From contig NC_068357.1 in the NCBI RefSeq assembly GCF_020536995.1, forward strand, positions 126,767,451 to 126,831,450: a stretch of DNA of 64,000 nucleotides, written 5' to 3'. Each line of letters starts with the position of its first letter. Positions within the stretch are counted from its first letter, which is position 1. Shown here in pieces: positions 14,701 through 26,700 of this stretch. This DNA is from Dreissena polymorpha. Taxonomy: Eukaryota; Mollusca; Bivalvia; Myida; Dreissenidae. A model generated the notes under the pieces. It was not told where the DNA came from and ran no database searches. It was given only the letters and a program-made list of their open reading frames with translations. The position numbers and the translations under genes were made by a program.

Positions 14701-17700
14701 ACCGAATTTTGAAGGCCTGTGCAAACAGTTTGGATCCAGATGAGACGCCACAGAACGTGGCGTCTCATCAGGATCCAAATTGTTTGCTATTCTGATAGTA
14801 TTCTTTGAAAAAAATCGAAGAAAATGCTTATTTTAGAAATTCAGCAGACAACATTTTAGCAGAAGACAAATTTCCCAGCATGCAAAGGGTTAATGCATTT
14901 GCGTAAAGCATGCATGCCATACGTCCCGGATTGTCCGGGACAGTCCCGGAAATGAAGAACTTGTCCCGCTGTCCCGGAAATCTGTCAAATGTCCCGGAAT
15001 TTACAAAATCCATAAAAACATGTACCTTATCTTAAGCAAATAACTGCACCTCGAATGTGTGTGTGACGTCACCATCTATGTTTAGAACGCTTACACTGAA
15101 AACACGTGGCTTGTATCTAGTAACGGAAGTAGAAATGTTTAATTTGACGTTAATAGATCAAGTGTATTTCGGATAGGCTTTCGAACTTTTGCTATTAACG
15201 ATGCGAAACAACAAAAAAACGTACCAAAAATGCATATGTCTATAAATATCGCTACATTTTATACATGTCCCGGAAAATCGGCAAAAGTCCCGGACAATTT
15301 AACTCAATGTCCCGGAATTGGTCTGAAAAATTATGGCATGTATGCGTAAAGTGTCATCCCAGATTTGCCGTTGCAATCCGCATAGGCTTCTCAGGGACGA
15401 CTCTTTGGGTTTTTATGGAATTTTGTGTTTAAACTTTTTTGTGTTGACTGCACAGGCTCAGCAGACCCATTTCCCAGAATGGAAATATTTGTTTTAGTAG
15501 GGTTTTCCTATTAGACCATTGAAAACTGAGTAATTTGGTTCAGAACATGAATTGTACATTAATATTATAGTAACAATAAGTTAAATAACATGATGTGAGT
15601 TTATTCAAGCCAAAGATTTTTTTAAGTTACGTGCTGTGAACAAAAAAAAATTAAAGTTTATTTATTTTTTTCTAGCCGTCATCATACTATTTATTTTGTT
15701 TGTTTGTTTTTCAAAATTTATCTGCAACAATTTTATTTAATATTTTTAACATGTTGGCTGTCTTTACAGGTTATGTTATGATTTTCATGCCAATAATTTT
15801 AGTTTGTATTTTTGTTTAATTTCAAGAATATTCTAAATTAGTTCTTTTAGAACATTAACTGTACTGCATCATTTACAATGTATGGTCTAAACGAAATAAA
15901 ATCCCTGATCTCACTTCACTGTTAACAAGTCACTTCAAGAAGAACAAAGAATCTTATAGAACATTTATATTGCCAATACAAACAATAGGACTTTGTATTG
16001 TGACATTTATATGAGAACAATCATGACTGGCAGATTTTCAAAAGATGAAATAGCAAATTTGGAAATCTGAAAACGCTTGAGATGTATCACACATTTAAGT
16101 TTGAATGTGTGACAAACAAGTATTTTACAACATAAAAAATGAGAATATTTATCCAGTCTGTGATAAATCCACAACATGGGTCCTTTTTATCTGCATTTTT
16201 ATCAAATCCACCGATGTGGAGTGCTGTTTTAAACAAGTAATAATCATAAAATAGTGATGAAAGTGAATATAATGCCTTAACCCTTTCCAACTCAGAAGCA
16301 AAGTGAAAATGGCTACATTTGTATTTGCAAACAGCATAAAACCAGAACAGCCTGGAGTAACTCGCAGTCTGTTCAGGTTTTATGCTGTTTGCTGCTCATT
16401 AGTATCTAAGGGTTGGAACTGAAACCTTTAAAACTTAAGATATAGTAAGATAGGTCGTTTATTAAATATAACTTTCCATAGGACTTCAAATGCGTCAAAA
16501 TACGTATCTACGTGGTATAGGGTTAACTGGAGGTAAAGATACCAGTTTGAAGGCCTGCTTGAGTATCGTGCTTAAAAACATCAAGTAAAATACAGTGACA
16601 ATATTTTGAGTCATTTAATGTCAATTATATTTGAAGAAATTGTCTCATGTATTCCTTATTTAAAGGGGCCTTTTCACGTTTGGGTAATTTGACAAAATTG
16701 GAAAAGTTGTTTCAGATTCACAATTTTTCGTTTTAGTTATGATTATTTGTGAGGAAACAGTAATACTGAACATTTCCCATGCTCTCAAATATCCATTATA
16801 TGCATCTTTTGACGATTTAAAAACTTGAAAATTATAAAGCGATGCAACACGAAACAAATTAATAATTTGGAGAGTTTTGTTGTTGTCGTTGAATTTTGTG
16901 AAACTATGAGGATTGCTTATATAAAGTATAAAATACATCTGTATCAGTTAGGATGGCCGAGTGGTCTTAGTGGTAGATTTTTTACTCCATAGCAGGACTC
17001 TAGAGGTCAGTGGTTCGAGTCGTGCTGTCAGGGTTACCTTTTTTTTCTTTTTTTAAATTTTATTCTTGATTTTTTACTGGAGCTTTTTAGATCCAATGTT
17101 AATATTATTTATCAATATAAAGCATTTAATGACAAACTTCAAAACATGCCAAAATCTGTGAAAAGGCCCCTTTAATATAGACCTGTATGATGAGCCTTTT
17201 AATGTATAATATTATAATTAACAATATAAAATTCAATGAAACACAAATATAGAGCTTGTGATGCAATTTATAACAACAACCTTTGTTACTATCAAACTGA
17301 AACATATGAAATAAAACCGCCAATTATAACACATTCATGTGTGGATTAATAAATCAGTATTCTGTAAAACGTGTTGTTTAATATTAGTCGACCATTATAA
17401 AATATTATTTTAATATGTCAGTCAACAATATTTTCCATTACTTCACACGGTCATGATTATTTACTTAATAAGTTCAGATTATGGCATTTCCATTCAACTT
17501 CTGTACCTGAGACTATTAAATTGTAAGCGTATTAATTTGGCGACACATATCCTCAAAGTTGGCGATTAAATGGTAGGATACTTATTATTTCTGGTATTGA
17601 CTCTCTACACGTTTTACATTTAAAATATCATTTATGTCTTTACATCAATTGAACCTTTAATATTGATTTAATTTGTTTTCATTCGAGAGCAAATATGAAC

Positions 17701-20700
17701 ATGTTTAATTGGCAAAAATTAAATGGTCATTTATTTGTCGTGGATTCTTAGTTTCATATTTACCGCTGAGATTAGATATTTGCGGGTCCCTCTTTGATGC
17801 ATTGTGTGGCAACAATACAGGAATTAAATTCCATTTTAAAGTGGCGAAATCTTATAAAAGAATCTGGAATGCATGTACCTTGCCAACCAATGTCCCAACC
17901 CTGTCTAGTAATGTGGAAGCGATAAACATATTTTGAAGGCATTAACTCAGTTCAGATAAGGCATGCTCATTTTTACATGTACAATGCAGAGGACGAGATT
18001 TTGGCAGGTTACATGGGTTATTGAGCCTACCGTCTAGAGAAAAGGCCTTGGCAAACAGCGCAGACCCAGATGCGGGGTCTCATCAGGGTCTGCGCTGTTT
18101 GCTTAAAGGAATTTCTTTAAGAAATATTCTAAATATAGAAATAAATATACTAAACATCCCTAATTTTGGAAATAAATTGATCCAATTAAGAAGGCTGGGA
18201 GAGTCCACTAAGGCATAAAGGGGTTAAAATAACAGCATACATTCATAAAACATACTCATTGTTTCCATGTAAAGAACAGTAATTTGTATGTACATATAGA
18301 AATAAAAAGATAATATCTAAATTAAACCATATTTGAATATTGGAAATTAATGTTTTAACCCTTTGCATGCTGGGAAAATTGTCATCTGCTAAAATGTTGT
18401 CTGCAGAATTTCTAAAATTAGCATTTTCTTCGATTTTTTTCAAAGAATACTATCATAATAGCAAACAGTTTGGATCCTGATGAGACGCCACGTTATGTGG
18501 CGTCTCATTTGGATCCAAACTGTTTGCAAAGGCCTTCAAAATTCGGTTCCAGCACTGAAAGAGTTTAACAAAATTAAGATCATAAAGGGATGACTCAATG
18601 ATGTTTTTAAAACTGTGTTATTACCTCTTTTAGAGGTTCAACTTCATTATTCAATCTGTAAATCTGCTTATTTAGGTTTATAATCTTAAGTAGAAGGTCA
18701 AGAGGCAGTACATGTTGTGTCCCTTCATCAAAAGTTAATCTGGTATGATTTAAGGAAAGGTCGGATTAAAGATTAATCGTATTAAAAAGATATTGTTTAT
18801 GAATTTGATTTTGGTACACTTTGTTTCCTTGCTGCAGACATTTAAAACAAAGATGCTTTCAAAACTCATAAATGAAAGCTTGGGCTAAATCAAAGCGATA
18901 ATAGAGTTAGAAGGCTGGTGACTAAGGAAGGACAAACAAAGCAAGGAAAATACGATAAGTTTCTAAATATAAGCTTCTTTAACCCTTTCCCACTCAGATG
19001 CAAAGTGAAAATGGCTTTGTGGAAACAGCATAAAACCAGAACAGCCTGCGAATAACTTGCAGTTTGTTCAGGTGTTATGCTGTTTGCTGCTCATCAGTAT
19101 CTAAGGGTTAGAAATTTAGCCTTTAAAACTTGAATCTACATGTAGTAATAAAGGTCTTTAATTAAATTTAACTTTCTAAGGGACTACAAATGCATCAAAA
19201 TACGTATCAAAGTGGGAAAGGGTAAATATTGATGTTTTTTTGTATTCACCATTATTAGACCACTAAAACAAGTTTGCGGGCATATAGTGATCACACCATC
19301 CATATCTGTCTGTCTGTCTGTTTGAACAAACAATAGATACTTAGTTGTCTCAAAAAGGGACATAAGTATGCATTTGTAAGAAGCAGCTTCCTTAGGGAGG
19401 CTGAATTAGTGTATTGGAAAGGGGGTCAAAATGGCAATATTGTTAGTAATTAATGAAGTACTAACAATATAATAAACACTTTTTGTACAATGATGACCTT
19501 TGTACAAGGACCAGACCTCTAATCTTCAATAATCAAATGTTTAAAGGGATCTGTTCACGTTTTGATATTGACAAAATTGAAAACAAATGTTTCAGATTTG
19601 CAAATTTTTTGTTGTTACTAATAATTATGTTTTTTGCAAGGAAAAAGTAATACTGAACATTTATCATGCTCTAAATTATTCATTGTACTTATCTTTAAAC
19701 TATTTAAAGATTTGAAAATTATAAAGCGTTACAAATGCTTAACAAGGGAATAATTTGAATAGTTCTCTTTTTAAACATTAGGAGGATTGCTTATATAAAA
19801 TATAAAATACCTCTCTAATTATATCAGCATGTATGACGGAGTGGTTTAAGGGCTAGAATTTTACTCTAAATGTTTTTGGTTTGAGCCCAGATGGGGTTTA
19901 CTTTGTTTTCTTTCTTGACTTTTATTCCTGTTTTATACTGGCACTCTTTAATTCCATTGTTTACATTTATCAATTTAAAACATTCTTCCAAACATGTTAA
20001 AATCTGTGAACAAGTTCCTTTGAGGTCACAACAATACTGAAGACTGTCACCATAGTGACAACCCTTGAATTTTGTTAGTAAAATCATATTTATTGTCCCC
20101 TATCGGTTTCACCGGAGGGGACTTATGGTTTGCGCTCTGTCCGTCACAATTTTCTGGATCCTGGGATAACTTTTGTAGTTCTTAATATTTTTTCATGAAA
20201 CTTGAAACATGGATAGATGGCAATATGGACATTATGCACGTCATTTCATTTGGTTTCTACGTCAAAAATTCTGGTTGCTATGGCAACAAATAGACTAGAA
20301 ATACTGCTGAAAATGGTGTTTTTTTCTGGATCCTGCGATAACTTTAAAAGTTCTTAATATTTTTTCATGAAACTTGAAATATGGATAGATGGCAATATGG
20401 ACATTATGCACATCATTTCATTTTGTTCCTACATCAAACATTCTGGTTGCTATGACAACAAATATAAAAAAAGATTTTTTTTCTGACACTGGTGGAATTT
20501 CTGACAATGGTGGAGCCGGTTTACTGTGCATTTTTACAGAAAGTATTATGTTTAAAAAAATTAAATTTAAATTTAACTGACGCTTTATGAATGTTAAAGA
20601 TGATTATCAAAAAATGTACCTTTTGAGCATTTTTTATTTTTATTGCAACGAGTACATAAATAGCTTTAATTGTAGATTTTGTGTGTGGTTAATAATTTAA

Positions 20701-23700
20701 GGAGAAAATTATGGGTTGGATAGATCCGTTGTTAAGATAACAAATTGAGTAATAATGCATGATTCTGATTTAATAGATATAATGTATCAAAACAGTGAAT
20801 TGGCTCTTTAAGTTACCATCATTGTATATGAAAAGTGCCTCATTCACACTGTTACCTTAATTTATACTTTTTATACAAACAAACCATTTTCCTCCTTTAT
20901 TTTTTTCATGGGCAGAAATAAGTTACTCAGACTCTATGACTTTTGTCTTCATTCTTTTTTCTCACATATCAATAATTTCCATTTATTATACATAACATTA
21001 TTCTTATGAAAAACTGACTTTTTAAAAAATAATCATATTTGACAGATTATGGTAAATAATTTGTATGACAATTTGTTATTCATTTGAAAACATTTGCACT
21101 CTTAGTATTTTATAAGGCTTTTTCTTCATTAAAAGAATTAACCCTTTGCATGCGGTGAAATTTGTCGTCTGCTAAAATGTTGTCTGCTGAATTTCCAAAT
21201 TTAGCATTTTCTTCGATTTTTTTCAAAGAATACTATCAGAATAGCAAACAGTTTGGATCCTGATGAGACGCCACATTTTGTGGCGTCTGATCTGGATCCA
21301 AACTGTTTGCAAAGGCCTTCAAAATTCGTTCCAGCACTGAAAGAATTAAAACTGTTGCGATACAACTTCAAGAAACTTTATATGGGTAGACCACAAACTG
21401 GATTATTAGATAAACATTCCGGGGTTACAATTTTTGCTGATAAGAAAAACATTTTCCTATGGTAAGATGGAAATGCTTTGTCAATGAATCAGTATACACC
21501 GTAACAAATTGTGTTTCAAAATGTCACAAGACCTTAAAACATTGCATACTGAAATGATTAAAGCATTTATTACATTCTGTCGCCAACAAAATTCCTCATT
21601 TGTGTTTAGAAAAAGTACATGATTGTATTTTAAGCCCACTTCATCAAAAAGTCAGTCTTTGCCTGGTTTCAGGAAACTTGGTCAGACTGTTAATCTTGAC
21701 AATATCAAAGCCAAGTTTTAACCCTTTGCATGCTGGGTAATTTGTCGTCTGCTAAAATGTTGTCTGCTGATTTTCTAAAATTAGCCATTTCTTCGATTTT
21801 TTTCAAAGCATACTATTAGAATAGCAAAGAGTTTGGATCCTGATGAGATGCCACGTTCTGTGGCGTCTCATCTGGATCCAAACTGTTTGCAAAGGCCTTC
21901 AAAATTCCGTTTCAGCGCTTAAAGGGTTAATCGGGTTAAAGTGCATTAAAAAACTAGGTCAACTTGTCAAATCTTAGAAAAACCTTTTTACCATGTAAGT
22001 AGCCTTATTTCTGATCCAATTTTGATGACTTTGATCAGATTATTTTTCTTGACATTATCAAAGCCAAGTTTGAATCTCAGGGCCTAAAAAAAGGTCACAA
22101 TTTCAAAATTATGTAATAACAATATAGAAAACACATTAATGATTCAATCTTGTTAAAATTTATTCTTCTTTTTTTTATCTTTACAATATATAGGCCAAGT
22201 TTGAATATTATATATGCTCAAAAACCTGGTCACAAGGTCAAATCTTGTTATCATTCTAAAAGATACATGTATGACTCAATCTTTATAAAACTTGGTCATA
22301 TTGTTAATCGTAACAATATCAACCAGGATTGAATCTAGGTCACCTGCTTCAAAAACTAAATCCGCCGGTCAAATCTTAGGAAAGCATTATTGCAATTCAA
22401 GAAGCCGAATGTATGTCTCATTCTTGATGGAACCTGCTCAGAATTATTATCTTTACCATATCTAGGCCAAGTTTAACCCGTTGCATGCTGGGAAACTTGT
22501 CGTCTGCTAAAATGTCGTCTGCTGAATTTCTAAAATTAGCATTTTCTTTGATTTTTTTTGAAGAATACTATCAGAATAGCAAACAGTTTGGATCCTTATG
22601 AGACGCCATGTTTTGTGGCGTCTCATCTGGATCCAAACTGTTTGCAAAGGCCTTCAAAGTTCGGTTCCCGCACTGAAAGAGTTAAAAAAGAAGGTCACAA
22701 TATCAAAATTATGTAATAACAATATAGAAAACACATTAATGATTCAATCTTGTCAAAACTTATTCTTCTTTTTTTTATCTTTACAATATATAGGCCAAGT
22801 TTGAATATTATATATGCTCAAAAACCTGGTCACAAGGTCAAATCTTGTTATCATTCTAAAAGATACATGTATGACTCAATCTTTATAAAACTTGGTCATA
22901 TTGTTAATCGTAACAATATCAACCAGGATTGAATCTAGGTCACCTGCTTCAAAAACTAAGTCCGCCGGTCAAATCTTAGGAAAGCATTATTGCAATTCAA
23001 GAAGCCGAATGTATGTCTCATTCTTGATGGAACCTGCTCAGAATTATTATCTTTACCATATCTAGGCCAAGTTTAACCCGTTGCATGCTGGGAAACTTGT
23101 CGTCTGCTAAAATGTCGTCTGCTGAATTTCTAAAATTAGCATTTTCTTTGATTTTTTTTGAAGAATACTATCAGAATAGCAAACAGTTTGGATCCTTATG
23201 AGACGCCATGTTTTGTGGCGTCTCATCTGGATCCAAACTGTTTGCAAAGGCCTTCAAAATTCGGTTCCAGTACTGAAAGAGTTAAATCAAAGTCATGTGT
23301 GTTTACAAAACTAGGTCACTTAAGGTCAACTCTAAGAAAAGCCTTGGTATCATGCTAAAGAACTTATGTATGACGCAATATTGATAAATCTTGCTTAGAA
23401 TGTTTATCTTGAAAATATCTAAAGGAAGTTAAAATCTGGGTTATATATTTGTGCAGTGTTCATTTAAATAGCATTTAGTGTTATCTCATGTAATAGAGTA
23501 CATTATTTTTAATTTGCTTTTATCAGTATTACAACTTTGACCTTCTTGTTGTTTTTTTGTTTACACTGTTTCCATGGATACTGCCATGATAAACATAATT
23601 GTCATCTTCCTCCTTCAATTTCTTTTTTCCTGAAAGTGTCAACATTGAAAATCTGTCATAATGACTTTGGAATAAAATCATACATAAAAGGAGCACATTG

Positions 23701-26700
23701 ATTATAATTTTAGGTCACAAATCATTCAAACCACTGTGACGTAGAGGTAAAGCTGAATTAATATATCAGGTTAACCACAAAATTTATATTGGTATACATA
23801 AATTGTACTGTCAATATTATCGAACAAATCTTTCATCAAAGTTGTAATTAGTGTTACACGCCCATCTATATGGTAGCTCCATTAGCCATTTCAAAATGGC
23901 CTTGCACTTAAGAATCCATTTTCAAGGTTTATTTGTGTCTTAATGTTATCTGATTGAATACTGTTGGCGTATTAACTTGAGAAATTTGTATGTCATCCTG
24001 CTATATTATGGCGTCACAGTTTTATAATCAAAGGACTGGAATGTTTGAAAGTCCCTTACTGGCTTTCAAATAACAATTGGTAGAGTACATTAAGACTTGC
24101 AGTCATCACTAGCTTCTCAAAAAAATGAAGTTAATGCGCATTAAACCAAATTTATTGTCTGCCATTTATGTGCATTCAATACAATTGAAAAAAATAGGAA
24201 AAAATACACTAAATGTTTTTTTTTCCTGCATTTATTAACTGAAATGCATTCAATGTCTTATCATGAAATAAATACATGAATGTATACTTTAAGTGTATTG
24301 TAATTACATTTCCAGCAAATTCATCCACTGTTTTTTTTAATAAAAAAAGTAATGTTTTTGTAGAAGTAGATTCCCGAGTATTACTGGTTAATTTCCAAAT
24401 TACAGAGCAGTTTTTATGATTTCGGAAATAATCTTCTTTGTAAATCTATCTTAAACAAGGGTCAGTTATCTTTATAAGGCTCATGAAATGACTTTACAGA
24501 TTATTATTTTTACAATTCTGATTTTTATTCCAACCTTTTAAATTTGAGTTATTTATATTGTAAATATATATATATATATATCTTTTTTGCCATATTGTTT
24601 TTCATGACTTCTTCAAGACAGTATTCATCAGCATCTAGCTGTAGAAGCCAATGTTCGATAAGTTTATTTACGCCCATTTGAAAGCCATTACACCTAATCA
24701 CTTAAAGTTACATTACCTGTTTTGATTATTGTTAATGTTTATTTACAAATTTTATTGGTGGTATGAAATCCCTTTTTTGACAGAAAAGATTTTGTAACAA
24801 TTCACTCATATCCCGCTCAGAAGCAGTTGCTATGTGCAACCAGCATACAACCAGAAACCAGAACAGCCTGCACAAAACTTACAGTCTGTTCATGTATTGT
24901 GCTGTTTGCTTCTCATCATGAGTATGCTAATAGGCTTGTTGATTTGTGCCTAATTTTCCTAAAGTTGTTACATTATCAATATTTTATAAAAAATATGACA
25001 AAGAATCATTATAAACATAATTATTAACTTTTGGGTTTTTTGTTATTTTTTCAAATGTTTATCGTCTGTAAAAACAATAAATAATCGATTGCGTTGATAG
25101 TTTCAAACCACCATCTTGAAAGTAGGGTTCTTGTTGAGCCGTGTATTCTGATTGGCTATTCCAATGTCAAGATTTGCATTCTATAAATAGCCTTAAAACT
25201 GACATTGCAGAGAAGGTTAATTTCTTTTGGAAAAATGTCACCAGACGATGTAGAATGGAAAATTATAAATAAACAATTTTGTGTTACTTAGGAACACAAT
25301 ATGAACAATTTATAAAAGAGGAAATATTTAATAAGAGTTGTGATGAATTACATTATTGATGCATTTTTAGCTCATCTATTTTTTGAAAAAAAATTATGAG
25401 CTATTGTCATCACCTTGGCGTCGGCATCGGCGTCTGCGTCGGCGTCTGCGTCGGCGTCCGGTTAAGTTTTACGTTTAGGTCCACTTTTCTCAGAAAGTAT
25501 CAATGCTATTGCATTCAAACTTGGTACACTTACTACCTATCATGAGGGGACTGGGCAGGCAAAGTTAGATAACTCTGGCATGCATTTTGACTGAATTATG
25601 TGCCCTTTTTATACTTAGAAAATTGAAAATTTTGTTTAAGTTTTGCGTTTAGGTCCACTTTTTTCAGAAAGTATCAATGCTATTGCATTCAAACTTGGTA
25701 CACTTACTTACTATCATGAGGGGATTGGGCAGGCAAAGTTAGATAACTCTGGCGTGCATTTTGACAGAATTATGTGCCCTTTTTATTCTTAGAAAATTGA
25801 AAATTTTGGTTAAGTTTTGTGTTTAGGTCCATTTTATTCCTTAAGTACCAAATCTATTGCTTCATACTTGCAACACTTACTAACTATCATAAGAGGACTG
25901 TGCAGGCAAAGTAATGTAACTCTGACTGGCATTTTGACAGAATTATGTGTCCTTTTTATACTTAGAAAATTGAAAATTTGGTTATGTTTTGTGTTTAGGT
26001 CCACTTTATTCCTACAGTATCAAAGCTATTGCTTTCATACTTGCAACACTTATTAACTATCGTAAGGGGACTGTGCAGGCAAAGTTATGTAACTGTGACT
26101 GGCATTTGGACGGAATTATGGGCCCTTTATACTTAGAAAATTGAAAGTTTGGTTAAGTTTTGTGTTTTGGTCCACTTTACCCCTAAAGTATCATAGATAT
26201 TGCTTTCATACTTGGAACACTCGCAAACTATCATAAGGGTACAGTAAAAGGACAAGTTGCATAACTCTGGATGTCATTTTTACGGAATTATGGCCCTTTT
26301 TTGACTTAGTAACTTTGAATATATGGTTAAATTTTGTGTTTCGATCCACTTTACTTCTAAAGTATCAAGGCTATTGCTTTCAAACTTCAAATACTTTCAT
26401 GCTATCATGAGGTTACTGTACCTGGCAAGTTGCATTTTACCTTGACCTTTGAATAACCTTGACTCTCAAATTGCCATAACTTCTTTATTTATGATTATAT
26501 TTGATTGATACTTTGACAAAACTACTCTTACCTGACATACCACAATAGACTCCACCCAAACCATCGCCCGTGCCCCCCCCTTCCCCCCCCTCCCCCCCCT
26601 ATATTTTTTTTTCTTTTTTTTTTTAAGATCATCTCACAAATGACCACCACACCCTCACACTATACCCCCCCACCCCACCCCCCCCCCAATTTTTTTTTTT

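Larger units (their letters stand above)
14655..15490 (+). mobile_element. Family S copy split by two later insertions
   Basis: Three blocks belong together: CAGCTTCGCTCTGGCAAAAT before 14681, TGCATTTGCGTAAAG at 14894-14908, and GTGTCATCCCAGATTTGCCG after 15351. A family P element sits at a TTAA, and an 8-bp-TSD element sits at GCGTAAAG. Confidence 0.75.
22086..23285 (+). repeat. Tandem duplication, two copies of 600 bp
   Basis: 22086-22685 and 22686-23285 match nearly base for base with a constant 600-bp offset. Only a handful of differences are seen by eye. Each copy contains one family P element at its right end. Confidence 0.95.
21640..23460 (+). repeat. Dispersed AT-rich repeat family with GGTCAAATCTTAGGAAA motifs
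   Basis: Recurrent phrases AACTTGGTCA, AATATCAA.CCAAGTTT, CTAGGTCA.. and GGTCAAATCTTA repeat about every 150 bp, a pattern typical of a long dispersed bivalve repeat. It has been invaded by three family P elements and its middle is duplicated. Confidence 0.5.

Noticed and set aside
22150-22932. Two identical 60-codon ORFs as paralogous genes
   Set aside because: Same non-coding repeat present twice because of the 600-bp tandem duplication.
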